Source: Paramyrothecium sp. XJ0827
Lineage: Eukaryota; Ascomycota; Sordariomycetes; Hypocreales; Stachybotryaceae
Reading direction: 5' to 3'
Assembly: GCA_020881915.1 (NCBI GenBank)
Contig: JAJFPB010000006.1
Coordinates: forward strand, 3,968,001 to 4,032,000
DNA length: 64,000 nucleotides
The translations under genes were made by a program, and so were the position numbers. The notes under the pieces were generated by a model, which saw only the letters and a list, made by a program, of their open reading frames with translations, had not been told where the DNA came from and ran no database searches. This document shows positions 12,001 through 23,500 of this stretch, one piece after another; position 1 is the stretch's first letter; each line of letters starts with the position of its first letter.

Positions 12001-12907
12001 ACTCGTCTTCATCGTCTGAAACATCTTCCATTGGTGAACGCGGATTGTAACTCATGTCCTGTGTTCTATCTACGGCATGACCGGCGGTAATGCCATAGAT
12101 GTATGTCGCAAGACCATCCCCAACCTTGATGAGTCCTCCGAGGGTGGCTATAGCGGATTCATGATTTCTCCGCACCGCGATAGGTGTTCCGCAGAGAGTA
12201 TTCGTGGGCCAAGAGCCACGATATACTTCGGCTTCTGTCGCGGAGAAGAGCCTGAGAACACCCTTGTCTATAACACATATGCGAAAGTCATTCCGCAACT
12301 CGTCGAGCAGATGCTGCTGCGAGAAGAACTTTCTGACGCTTTTAGCCGTTTTCTTCTCACAGTGGATAACAATATATAGCCTAGACGTGGCCTCAGTGTG
12401 CCCCAGGTACTTCAGCTTCATGGCAATATCGCCGGGATTGGACGTCTTCTTAGACACTTCCTTCCACAGAGCTTCCGAGTATAAAACCTTGAGGTCAAAG
12501 AAGCGGTCGCGCAGCTCTTCTGTTATGGGCTTATCAATGGAGCTGAGGCTCAAGGCATCTAACTGAAGATTTTCAGGCTGGTTGACTTGATCTTCAGTTG
12601 TCCCTTGCCTAGATATCGTCGAGACGTAATCAGATTCAGCATCAGCGCTGGTGTCTCCCCCGCTCGCCACATTATCGTCTCCAACTGTAGGGTCCGATTT
12701 TTGAATGGCCGAAGGCTTTGGATCACCAGCATCGCATCCAGTGGTGGATACATCATGCTGCGTAGAACCAAGCAATGAAGATCGGGTACGTCTCGATTGC
12801 AGTAATTCAAGCTTAAAGAGGCTATTCTGTATGTTGAGGATTTCGCCACCTCGTTTCAGAAGCGAACTCGGGTTCATCATGACAAGATAATCTTTGTTTA
12901 CCATCAC
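9083..12907 (-). CDS. trypsin-like serine protease (module gene A1), probably fused to membrane ectodomain
   Basis: Model: exons 11542-12907, 10365-11474, 9837-10301 and 9083-9777, phases consistent, 1211 residues. Protease triad: H277 in GITAGHAV, D356 in FNRDWALISI, S462 in QCGDSGAW; the serine box is built across intron 1. Upstream are CGTPIAV and ATLGGLIK, shared with A2, and a preceding domain with LYIVIHCE...VRKFF. A short acidic insert lies between His and Asp. After a Ser/Thr-rich linker come membrane segments (FYLTISSCIFVYFV, ILHQILAILPKLAIFAW), then a Cys-containing ectodomain (LDNGRYATAYPLDGCEDRC, FLPGGIEMARLPGP) and a last hydrophobic segment SYFMIFIITREVVAAL. Without the 63-bp intron 10302-10364 (GTTTGC donor, TTGCTAAC branch) the protein stops at 10345. 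The downstream exon has no early ATG of its own, which favours fusion. Divergent from B1. Cleavage target unknown. Confidence 0.72.
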
Positions 12908-13194
12908 GCGATGGAAAATCTCATCCGAGCCGGTACTAATTGAATAGTAAGTGATTAGAGAAGAAGTCTAGACTAGGGCTCTTGAAGAAAGGCACAAAAT
13001 GAGGGGAATTTCATGGCATAGCCACCACCATTGACCCCCCCGGCCCCTGGTAGGAAGGCTGATTCGGCATCACAACATGGCTGATGGAGGCGTTAGACTA
13101 GCAGCCTCACTTTCGGACCTACTTAGAGGGAGGGGCTAGTTAGTTACAAATCACGCCCACTGTCTCGAGTTTTGAGACTGCTGCTGCCGAAGTT
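12908..13194. promoter_or_regulatory. shared upstream region of A1 and B1
   Basis: 287 bp separate the divergent starts of protease A1 and membrane protein B1. The distance suggests co-regulation from one bidirectional promoter. No clear motif was identified. Confidence 0.45.
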
Positions 13195-14497
13195 ATGCCC
13201 GGGAAAATGGCTCGAGATATAAGCTCTCTTCCTTCCCTTCACTCAGTAAATACTGTTAAGGAGTCCCAAATGTTTGCATCTGCCGTCGGTGTTCCATTAG
13301 CTAATGTTGGCGTCGGATTATTGCCCGAGATAGGTCACGCGCTCTGGTCCTGGGTCCCTTGTACGGGCTGCGCATCTCAGCGGGCATGCATTTCAAGTAC
13401 TTGTCCATATCAACGGAGAGATCGTCTACAACGATACTGGCAGTTTTACAAGGCTGTCATTACTTCCTATGTTGAAGAATGTCGTGAGTCACAGGCGGTA
13501 TTGAAAACTCATGGAGATCTCTTCCAGGCCATATCATTTCTTCGATCGCATCCAGATGTCACCTTGGAGGAGTTTTGCAGTCTAGGATTTGGAAAGTCAA
13601 TCTACGAGGCAGTCGACTTGCACAAAGCCGCCGCACTGGTTGTCAAGGTTCTGCTAATGGCGGAATGTGCGGCGCCGCACCGGTCATCAGATCGCCTCGA
13701 GAAAGCGTCGTCCCGCAATTATTGGAAGGACGATGTTGCATTTAGCAAGTACATCCAGGATCACTTTCCTGTTGAGAATCATCACGTTTTGAGCTATGGG
13801 GATAGCGACCTGTTGATCGACATGAAGTCAGAACTAAAGGCAATCAAGCTGAAGAAACGCCTTCGTCTTTCGTTTCGTGCCACCCATGATATTCGCAATC
13901 ACCTTTACTTTGACCGGCGCGCCCACATTTTGGAGATTTTCCATCACACGGCTTTTCTCAAGGAGCAGCTCCGTGCGACAAAGGGTATTGGCGACTCTTC
14001 AAACCCTTCCACTAGTATTAGAGCGTAAGCAGTCTAACTTTCATTGCATTTATGCTTGCTTACCACAATGGAGTAGTGGAGCGCTGCCTCGACAGTTAGT
14101 GCTCGAGGTTTTGGACTCGCTGCAGGGTGTTCTTTTTCCCTTGTCCGACTCACGGTCGAAGCGCCTGCTGCAATCTCTTGTGCAGACGTGCTCACTCGAC
14201 CCTGACGTAACGAGGTTTGAGTTCAGTTCGATTCGTAACTCCGGAGAGGAAAACGTATCGTATATATTTCTTGCGGACCGACTCGGAGATCTTTACAACG
14301 AGATGCGAAACCCAAGACCAAAAGGCTGGCTGGAGCGACGATTGGAACGGAAGAGCGGATCCCGGTACATGATGCTGGCAACTCTAATTGGGGTTTTGTT
14401 TGCGCTGTTGCTTGGCACAGCCTCACTAGTCTTGAGCTGTTTTCAAACCTGGATCGCCTATCAGGCATGGCAGAATCCTGCCGCTTCTAGCAATTAG
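13195..14497 (+). CDS. Cys-motif protein with C-terminal membrane anchor (module gene B1)
   Basis: Exons 13195-14024 and 14077-14497 (52-bp intron, GTAAGC...GAGTAG) give 416 residues. I recognise it as a member of an uncharacterised fungal protein type, mainly because B2 in this window is its paralogue. Shared blocks: a Cys motif CxxC-(5)-C-(4)-CPYQ (CTGCASQRACISSTCPYQ), RLQRYWQFYKAV...SYV, HGDL, a helical middle, then NHL.FD...ILEIFHHTAFLKEQL, LPRQLVLEVLDSLQ..LFPL, and WLERRLERKSGSRYMMLATL leading into one membrane segment near residues 375-400 and a short tail (FQTWIAYQAW). Topology looks tail-anchored with a cytosolic N-terminal part. The Cys motif could bind zinc (inference). Divergent from protease A1; likely its partner or substrate, but no direct evidence. 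Confidence 0.75.
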
Positions 14498-15812
14498 CTT
14501 AACACGGTAGCAGTGGCGAGCTTGAATTTTACAGGGGTGATAGCACACACCACCATTTTTTTGTTTCATCCACTCAAGACGTGCAATCATTCACTGCGCT
14601 GGTAATGTTAGTGGTGGCGCAGCCCCAAAATGTACAAAGGCACCCTGTGGGCTGCTTCGTTGGCTAAATCCATGTAGCGCTTGATTTTATACACATGTGT
14701 TCACGTCAGCGAAGCTCTGTGATGAACAGATCTTTGGAACTTGCCTTGTTTCTTTGTGGCAATTTATGTGGCTCGGCGATTTTCCATGGTGCTATTGAGC
14801 CAAGGCTGTGAGCTGGATGAACACAAAATATGGGGCATATGCGGTTCGTTCAAGCACTGTAGTAACCCCAAGTTACCACATCAATGTGGTATGGAGATGG
14901 AGAAGCTGGGAATTTTATTTGAAGCCTCCTGTTTCGTGGAGTCATCAACTAAGATGGGGCCAGAAGAACAACCCCCGGAAAAGATGAAAACGACGGTCTC
15001 ACTGGACTCGACGACGTTCGTAATCTTGTGCATGGACTTGGGAATAGTCGACATGACGGGAGAATAAACAGAACTAGTTAAGGATGGTTTGACTGTCGTT
15101 GAGTAATCCTCGCTTATCTCCTTGAGTGCTGGTACCTATGTAAGTGGGAGCGCACGCATTTATTATGCAACGAGAATCAAGTAGAAGCTAATGACCTTCT
15201 TTTACTGCTGAATTAATTAATAATAGATGTATGAGTATTTTTAATTACTATAGAGAGTTTTATTAAAAGTTGAATAGCCCCATACAATCTATGTACCCTC
15301 TTCCGTTTGGAGGCCAATGGAGGTCTGGCCCTACTATAAGGCTATTCGGGTTATGATTTTCTCAACAGCCCGGCTCATAAGGCATTGCTTTAAGGTGATT
15401 TGGATGCCCTTGTAGGTATGATTCTTAGATTATGGGGTAGCGTAATCGGTCTGCGTGCATGGATCAAAAGTGCTGAGTCGTGAGTCATTGGATTTTTCAT
15501 GATTCACTGACCACCCTGCACGCCGGGACACTCTTCTTTGATCGTAGAGCCGAACAAAAAAAAACAAAAAAAAAGAGGAACCAAAAGAAAGCCGACTCTT
15601 TTCTTACTTGTTCCCAGAACGACGTGCACAGTCAAAAACTTCGAGGATCTTCTGCTTTTTTTTGTCAGCTGACACCTGCCATAAACTAAAGCCCACGTGG
15701 TTCGTGAACTCCTCGCACAAGTCAACTCAAACTCATCTCAACACAACACAACCCTCCTCTCTTCATCGCCAAGCACGTACAAACCACGATCGAAGCTCAG
15801 GTCGGCCACGAA
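14498..15812. other. intergenic, no gene seen
   Basis: 1.3 kb. It contains an AT-rich patch at about 15205-15270 and poly-A runs at about 15555-15575. The frame at 14741-15067 has no recognisable features. CT/CA-rich sequence at 15715-15780 probably belongs to the leader of the gene at 15813. Confidence 0.45.
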
Positions 15813-17111
15813 ATGGGCGGCTCTGCCTTCTCCTCCGGGCCCGATCCCCTCTTCACGCCGCGCATGTCGGCACATGTTTACGCAATCGCCAAGGCCCAGT
15901 ACCACGCCGTGCTGAGGCAGCTCTATCTCTGCGTCGCGTCGCCGATTGACGGTCCTGGCAAGGCGGACTTTGGCGACGTCGACATTGTGGTGGCATGGCC
16001 AAGATCCACGTCCGATGATCTTCAACACGCCTTTCGAGAGATCAAGGATGCTCTCGGTGCTGTCAGGGTGATCTACGAGGGAGGCAAAAGCAGATCGGCA
16101 AACTTCGCTCTCCCTTGGCCAGCTGGTGTTCCCGCTGTCGGGTGCTCCTCCAGCGATGGCCAAAACTCGTCATCTCCCGAGCGCAGCGCAGAGGCCAAAT
16201 TCGTCCAAGTTGACGTCAACATTTGCTCCTCCCTCGGCCAGCTGCAATGGATGCTTTTCAAGCACGGCCATGGCGATATATGGAACCTGCTCGGAACTGT
16301 CATCCGCCCGTATGGCCTCACCGTTGACGAAGATGCAATGTGGCTGAGAATTCCCGAGATTGAACGCAGGAATAAAAAGCAAGCCAAAGTATTACTTTCG
16401 AATGATCCGGACGAGGTCCTTCGCTTCCTCGGCTTGCCTATAGAGGGCTATTGGGAGGAGCCATTCGTGGATATGGAAGGCATGTACGAGTATGTTGCTC
16501 ATTGCCGCATGTTCCATGTTCCGCAGCGGAAGTACACCAGTTGCGACGAGTTTCTGCAATCCTTCAAGTCCAATGATCGAAAACGGATGAGCTGCAGACC
16601 AGCTTTCCGAAAATGGGTCGAGGATTTCATTCCACGGTGCCAGTCGGAGCAGCGTTATCTGAACCAGCAAACGACCCGGATTCTGGTCACCAAGGAAGCC
16701 ATAAATCATTTTCACATCGAGGATGAGTACTATTCACGGCGGCACCAGGGCATCCTAGAACAACAAAGGGACTTTATCTGGACCAACGTGATCAAAGGCG
16801 CCATCCCAGCGGCAGATCCTTCGAAGCCCACGGAGATACAGCACCGCAGCCTCCTCGTCAAAGCCCTCAAGAAGATCATTCTTGAGGGCGACAAAAGCTT
16901 TGAAACTGTCCCGAATGGCAGTTTCCAGGATGATGAGGGCCTCTTCGTGATAGATAATGTACGCAGCTTCATCGCGGAACATGGTGAACGTGTTGGTCAG
17001 GCTGCATTTGCACGCCATCAGAGATCTTTCCTCGAGCGGCCCAAGAAGAAATCCCCAGCCACAGCCGCCGCCGATATTGCTGGGACTCCACCCTCCAGCA
17101 CGCAGCATTAG
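15813..17111 (+). CDS. nucleotidyltransferase-like protein
   Basis: A single uninterrupted exon of 432 residues, unusual among its multi-exon neighbours. The nucleotidyltransferase-fold signature is visible: GKADFGDVDIVVAWP (carboxylates D55 and D57, where the canonical motif has Gly-Ser then DxD) and a third Asp, D134, in FVQVDVNIC about 75 residues later, as expected for metal-binding residues of this superfamily. The rest (GDIWNLLGTVIRPYGLTVDEDAMWLRIP, LGLPIEGYWEEPF, CRMFHVPQRKY) looks like a conserved fungal protein. The Gly-Ser of the classical hG[GS] motif is not clear, so catalysis is uncertain. No signal peptide or membrane segment. Probable role: transfer of a nucleotide to RNA, protein or a small molecule; substrate unknown. 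It lies between the two A/B modules. Confidence 0.7.
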   Translation: MGGSAFSSGPDPLFTPRMSAHVYAIAKAQYHAVLRQLYLCVASPIDGPGKADFGDVDIVVAWPRSTSDDLQHAFREIKDALGAVRVIYEGGKSRSANFALPWPAGVPAVGCSSSDGQNSSSPERSAEAKFVQVDVNICSSLGQLQWMLFKHGHGDIWNLLGTVIRPYGLTVDEDAMWLRIPEIERRNKKQAKVLLSNDPDEVLRFLGLPIEGYWEEPFVDMEGMYEYVAHCRMFHVPQRKYTSCDEFLQSFKSNDRKRMSCRPAFRKWVEDFIPRCQSEQRYLNQQTTRILVTKEAINHFHIEDEYYSRRHQGILEQQRDFIWTNVIKGAIPAADPSKPTEIQHRSLLVKALKKIILEGDKSFETVPNGSFQDDEGLFVIDNVRSFIAEHGERVGQAAFARHQRSFLERPKKKSPATAAADIAGTPPSSTQH

Positions 17112-18069
17112 GTACAAGTCCCCAAGTACGGGTGATTTATGTGGCTTTAATTGTTTGCCAATTCAACCATAAGTCTCGCCTGCATGAAGGGTGAGTGGGA
17201 GATTCATACTAAGCACAATCGAGCCATTGAATAACCCCTTTTCTGTTATTGACTTTGTTCTTCTACCTAGTTTATCCGCGTTTCCATCCTACTGTATGTC
17301 CTTGTTCACACAGTACGCAAGGCTCCATGGTTCGGACACGCAGATTCGTCCTTGGCACGGACTAACAGGAAGAAGACAATAACACACTAGCAGCTCAACT
17401 AGTAAGCTACATTCCCCCGCGGCGAGACCGGCCGGCTAGCGAGTGCCCAGTGTCCCGTGTGCTAAAACAAATATCACTAGCAAGCATTATGGGAAGGGGA
17501 TGGCAAGGACAAAAGGATGTGGAAGGGGATACCCATTGACCGGGCCACAACAGGCTGTTATGGTAAGATTGCACGCAGCGGAGCAGGAACTAGGGTCTTA
17601 TCAAGACAATCAATCAATCAGCATTTAGAACCAAAGACACATCCATTTTGCGGATCCCATCGGCCGTAGAGAGCTTGGCATAACACCAAACCATCACGTG
17701 ACACACTGTGAGATGAGGCGGCGGACAAGGATCACGAACCGGCGATCTGCCTCACTTTGCCCACGATAAATCTGGAGAAAAAACACAAATGAGGGGGACT
17801 CTGTGCCGATTACCCACATAGGCTCCGTGGCGACGCCTCAGAGGGACACACACTTACCAACCTCTCCGTCAACAGTAGCAGAGACTGGAACGTCCAGGGA
17901 AGTCGTCCTTGGAGGGTGACGCAGCTGGACAGATCCGGGTGGAAGGCGACCAATCAACCTCTCATGACCGGGACGCGCAACGCCGCATTCGCTGCCCCTG
18001 TTTGTGGTCTTTTGCCGTGCCTATCCCAGTCCAAGCATAAGACTCGCTTCTCATAGACGCCCCTGAACT
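17112..18069. other. intergenic, no gene seen
   Basis: About 960 bp. Short frames only. The 3' part is the upstream region of the membrane protein at 18070. Confidence 0.45.
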
Positions 18070-20091
18070 ATGACGAGCAGCGTCCCATCCTCAACCTCAC
18101 TTGGCGCTGCACCGACGGCGTCCGCCCTCCCTCTCATCATCTCCCTGCGCTCCTCCATTGACGGCGCCTCCGACTTCTACCCCTTCCGCCACCTCGACCG
18201 CCTCACCAGCGGCGATGCCTACTCCTTCCGGAACCTGATCCGCGACGGGCTCGACGGGGACCAGGACGTCGTGCTCTTCCGCACTGGCTGCCGCGTCGAC
18301 GGCGTCCATGACTGCACCCGTGTCTGCAACGACACGTCGCTGCTCTTTGCGTCCCCGGAGTCCTTCTACAACTGCGCCGCCCTCGCCGCCATCGCCTACG
18401 GGCTCGACGACGGGCGCATCTACACCATCAACGATGAGGCGGAGCGCAACGCGAGCAGCATCATGGGCGGCGGCTCCATCGCCCAGTTTGACAGCCGACC
18501 CGTGCTGAGCTCTTTCATCTCGTGCTCCAAGGAGGCGTGTGACGAAGATGGGCTCGCCGAAGCCTGCAGCAGCTCCATCATCTCTCTGTCAGACGGCCAG
18601 TCGACGCCGAGGCAGATCTTCGATGCAATGGAGCAGTTCTGTCCCGAGCTACCTGCCGATATCAATCCCGACATATTTGGACCAGGCGTACGACATCTCA
18701 CCCCTCCCCCCCATTACATGCTCAAGCTACCCCTCGATGATGTAGATGACCCTCGCTAAGCCATTCTCCAGGTGCTAATATCATACATCCTCCAAGTATG
18801 CTTCTCGACCATGCTTTATGCTCTGCTCAAGGCCTTCAATATCTTTGTCGGCTATACGCAGAAGCCGGTCCAGACCAAGCCGGGAAGGAGAGCCATGACG
18901 CTCAACCGCATAGAGACCATCATCTGGCGGGACTCATCAGGTTTGTCCCGCACCAGTATTGCCATAGCCACGACCCTTGTCGAATTTCAGGAAGCCCAGT
19001 GCTGGTTCGTGTTTGCCGTCCAGATTTCGTCCATTCTTGCCATTGTGGTCAACTCCGAGGACAGTGGTTCTCACTGGGGTGAGCTCATTATGAACGCCGC
19101 AACCGCGTACCACGTCAGTCTTAATGGCGTCTTGTGCATCTTCCTGATCCAGGTATGCCTGCATAACGAAGGCATTCGAAACTGGCATACTTTCCTGGGC
19201 TTCTTTGTTGAATACATGCTCGCTGCCATCGCAACGGGCCAAAAGGTGTCGTGGAAGGCCGCTTTCGAATTGTTCCGGAGCCAAGGTAGCCTTGAGTCGT
19301 GCGGCGGGAACCCAAGCCCGCGTACGTACTGTGCCACGACGAAAGGGGCAGAAGGGTATCAGCTTACCTTCTTTCCGCATCCTCTGTTCTACAAGACCGT
19401 CTTCTTGACGCTCAACACCATCACTATTGTGACCCTGGTCGCTGATCAGCTTGCTTGGACTATGCGCCGTCATCACCGCACTCGGCACGTACGCATCGGC
19501 CGGCATCGAGTGGGTCGATGGCCTGATGGACCTTCGAAGAGGTACTGGGTGCAATGTAAGGCATGGTACTGGCGGTTCCTCGAGCTTGCTTATGTCGTGA
19601 CCAGTATCATGTACCTGGTATCCCTACTCCAGGTCGTCAACGCCGACAGCTTTGGCAGTTCTAAGTGGACCTACGGCCAGATCATCGCCATGACTGTCTG
19701 GGGACCCGTCATTGTGAAACTATTCGACCTCATTATCTCTGGTCCTCCCAAGAACAACGTCCCCAGTCTCAATGCTGGGCCGCCACGGCTGCGTATTGAC
19801 AACGTCATCAATAAGCGATACGGCCCATCAACGGACTCGGAAGCGGAGTCGCGAGCGCGTACACCGTCACCCAGCGAGAGGATGCTTGCGCTGAACCAGC
19901 CGAGACGCAGGGCTTCAGCCGGTCGCGGGGAGAAGCCTGATCCTCCCACATGGAGGTTGCGGAGACGAGAAACTCCAGGCGAAGCAGCGCATAGGTCAGA
20001 CTCTTCGAGTCAAGTGACGCAGAAGCCAGACGCTTCGAATGAGGAGACGCAGGGAGATAACATAACAAGCGCAGATAAGGGCAAGTCATAG
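18070..20091 (+). CDS. fungal seven-helix membrane protein with Cys-rich N-terminal domain
   Basis: Exons 18070-18687 and 18772-20091 (84-bp intron, GTACGA donor, CGCTAAGCC branch) give 645 residues. The first 205 residues are hydrophilic with paired cysteines (RTGCRVDGVHDCTRVCNDTS, YNCAAL, SCSKEACDEDG, EACSS) and N-glycosylation sites, typical of an extracellular domain. Exon 2 then has about seven hydrophobic segments: ISYILQVCFSTMLYALLKAF, CWFVFAVQISSILAIVV, SLNGVLCIFLIQVC, FFVEYMLAAIA, TVFLTLNTITIVTLVA, ELAYVVTSIMYLVSLLQVV and IIAMTVWGPVIVKLF. A basic, Ser-rich cytosolic tail of about 120 residues follows. The layout is receptor-like; no family with known function is recognised. No cleavable signal peptide is seen, so an upstream exon is possible. 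Confidence 0.7.
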
Positions 20092-20514
20092 GTGTAGCAT
20101 TAAAACAACATCTTCAAATATAACTACTCTTTTACTATATAACTGTGAACCCGTAACTAATACAAAATTAGTAATTAATTATTTTAAAGAATATTTACCA
20201 TTATTATTTTATTTAAGATTTTAAGTATTAGATTTCTTTACTAAATTATTTCTAATATCTTTATATTTTTGCTTGATCTTCTTAAATTCAGATTACTTTA
20301 ATAAATTTCTTCATCTAGTCTATTTCTTCCTTGCTGAATCTTTTTAAAATCTGATCTCAATTTACTTAATTCTAAAATCTATCTTTACTACTCTTCTTTT
20401 ATCTTCTCTTCTCTTCCCTCCACTAATCCTATTTACTTAACCTTAAAACCTACATCTCCTCCCATAAAGACCTCTCATAGGTTTTCGAAATGAGTTCAAT
20501 TATCACAAGACTTT
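20092..20514. other. AT-rich intergenic island, left of the HSP90-like gene
   Basis: About 20100-20460 is strongly A+T rich (long TAATTA, TTATTTTATTTAAG and similar runs), unlike the coding DNA on both sides. It could be RIP-mutated repeat remnant or simple AT-rich spacer. It matches in character, not visibly in sequence, the island at 26300-26640. Confidence 0.5.
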
Positions 20515-23500
20515 CTACATAGTAGGCGTAACGGCATAAGTTGGCGCAACAAAGCTCAGTGTGCCCTCTTCGCCGCGAGTGTATGGATCTAAATACACTC
20601 TGCACTGCGGCCGATGTCTCGCACCCTCTTCTAATGCATCAAGACCTGAGACGCGCAGAATAACGTAAATCTCTGATGGCGTCGCCGAGGTGACGCGCAG
20701 CTTCTTTGCCTAGTCCATATTAGCCCAAAGGTCTATTGGCTCTCTATGTCACTGGAAGGCACTGACCAACTTGTACTGACCTCCACTCATATAAAATGTA
20801 GTGGCTGGATCTTGACTCGTTGTGCTCTTAACCTCTAGCCGGTAAAGAGGTATATTACCATTGTCAGAAGCTGTGTGTAGCCACGCTGGCGTCGCGTATG
20901 AGTGCTGCATTTGCAAAAAGTGGCGGGTGAGGGCTCCCTGCGTGTCCTTGTAGGTGAAATCCGACACCTCGCGGCCAAAGCTCGAGAAGCCGGCGCGAGT
21001 GCGCAGCGAGCTGGTCCAATTCTCTTCGCCAGTAAAGTTTTCTAGATTGAAAGTATCATGTAGCAAGGCGTATACCTAGAAAAGAGTCAGCTTCTGGTCT
21101 ATCTAGCTGTGGCAAGACAGGCCTGTCTAATAGGACATACAAACTGTTCTCCTAGAAATCCAACTTCAAAGTCACGGGCCATTTCCTCTTCGTTCCGATT
21201 CGGAATCAGCCCTCGTCGACGTGGGCTAGGATTGACCTGGACAAGGGGCGAAACGGGAGCAGACTGAAGCATCTCACTCAATGCGCGCATATCAAACGCA
21301 CTACCGCCGCCCCCATCCTGGCCGCCAGATCTTGTAGCTCGAGAGCTGGGTGTGAGGTCTGCGTTTCTGGCGAAGCCTTGAAGCCGCTCCCTATTTCGAT
21401 TACGGTTGTCTGTGCTGTAAAGACCGGCGGGACGAGGTGTGACCGGTCGCTCGCGAGGGCTCCCCTCGGATGGTATAAGAGGATGATCTTGCAGCCAAGC
21501 CCTGGGCGTAGTTGGCCTAGCCGGAGTTTGAGGGTCTCTATGTATTGGCAGAAGCATGTTTGCAGCTTCAGACCTCACGGGAGCACGCGCAGAATCTATA
21601 ACAGCTGACTCTGTGGAGTCTGAGCGAACACTGCTCGCAGAAGACGTCGATGCGCCGTCAGAACTGTCATGCGCAGTCTCCCCGCTAGTGATGCCCTTTC
21701 TAATTAGCAAGTTCTTCAGCGATGGCAATGGCACCTGCAAGAGGGAGTGAAGATCTCGGAGATCTCGGAGATCGGCCGGTTCAAGCTCAAGTGCCGCTAC
21801 AAGCTGCCCCGGAAAGTCATCTATGAGGGCACAGTCGCGTGCGTTCCTGTTTGACGAAAGATAGATGCCCAGCCTGACAGTCCCGCCTTCCCGAGTGACG
21901 ACCTCTACACTGGAACCTCCACCGCTCTTCGTCACAGTAGTGCCTTCCAATGTATATTGCGTCTTAATCTCTGCACTCGTCCAGACCTTGGCGTTTCCAA
22001 GAAGCGACCGAAGCTCGTACGTGGACTCACATCCGGCGTGCTCAAAGTATCTATACTAGCGTAAGGAAAGCGCGGCATCCAATCGGGGGATGAGAGCGCG
22101 TACTTGGCAAGTGCATCTGCACGACCTCGAAAGTCCCGTGTAAAAGAATGCTCGTGTTCAAGCGGTTCGCAAGCTTCAGTTTTGATAACAACTTTTTCAG
22201 ACAAAAATGACCCGCAACCTCGATTGCGAAGCAAATCTGCTACTTTTCTTGAGGTTTGAAAATCGAAGTCGAGAAAGTTGTGTGTGTTAACGAAAATGTC
22301 GAATAGATGCTGCCGGTCATTAACGTAGAAACTTCCAATTGGACTAAGCACACGCGGCCACTTTGGGGTGCGGCATGGCCAACATGCTTTGTCGTCAAGC
22401 CGTTGCAAGTCCATATCGTTCCGGCGCAGGCGGGCAATTTCTTGCAGGAGCTCCTTTGCGTACTGGTATTCATCCTCGTCTTCCATGGGGACGCCCATCG
22501 GTAATTCTAGCAAGTCAGTGATTAACATGTCCATCGTTGCATTCGGCACTTGTAGCGTCTCTCGAAACAGGCCGCGATATTGGTTAAGCGAAGGCATGAG
22601 GGCATGCTTATATCGCAGAACCGACCGAGTCCATATGCAGTTTTTGAGGGGCAACCACTGGACGCCTTGGTTGTTGATGCCTTGAAGAAATACAAGAGGA
22701 TTCTCCTTGAAAGCATTTCTATCGATACAGTTAGCCAGTCGTCGTTTTGCGTGCGTGAGCATTTACTGTATCTTATCTGCGCAGCTGCGACGGCAGCTGT
22801 CAATTCTTTCATAGAGCCGATACAGTCGGTTCGGATCATAGCGCTTATTTTTCTGCATTAATGCCAAGTCGGCGAGTAGTTCGTCTATGCCAGCATTTCG
22901 GAGTTGAACTATTTCAGTGAAGAAAGCTTTTGTTGTCGGCGCATGCTGCTCTACAATCCGGCAAATGGCGAACTTGCTCTCCAACTCAAGTTCATTCTGC
23001 GAGAACTCGTCGTCGCCCCATACGCACTGAGCTGGCGTTTTCCATTCGAGGGCAGACCCCGACGAAGACGGAAGGGCAATGCACAAAGCTTGGTTATTAA
23101 TGATGGGCCTGTTCCTGATCAGCGACATTTTACTCAGCATGCTGTGCTCCACTCACCTTTTTGGGGGGTGTTTCTGTAAAAACATATAAACTTCAATAAC
23201 ATCCGCCATCGTTGTTGAATTATTCTTGCTAAGCCGTAGGAGATAACGTCCAACTTCGCTGCTCGTCGCGTTTGGGACTTCCAAGATCTCATGGAACAAC
23301 CGACCCAGTTCATGGCCGTACACTGCGTTCAAAGCAGGCTTGGGCGAAAAGCCCTTGGGTCCATCCCAGACACAATTCTCCAGATGCTCAAACTTGTTAC
23401 TCGGAAGTTTAACACGAGCATTGACAAAAGCCGTCCTATTAACCATAGTCAGCATTATTTGTCTGTTTGTTTGAAGTGGCTTTCTGCACTTGCCTTACCA

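Noticed and set aside
13195..14497. B1/B2 as gasdermin-like pore formers paired with a protease
   Set aside because: They have a single C-terminal membrane helix and a Cys motif, and no gasdermin-like sequence pattern could be recognised.
14741..15067. Possible small gene of 108 residues
   Set aside because: No signal peptide, domain or splice context; composition is not protein-like compared with neighbours.
23436..23498. Frameshift in the HSP90-like gene at intron 3
   Set aside because: A GTAAGG donor puts the next exon out of frame, but the overlapping GCAAGT donor five bases on restores the frame exactly, so no lesion is needed.
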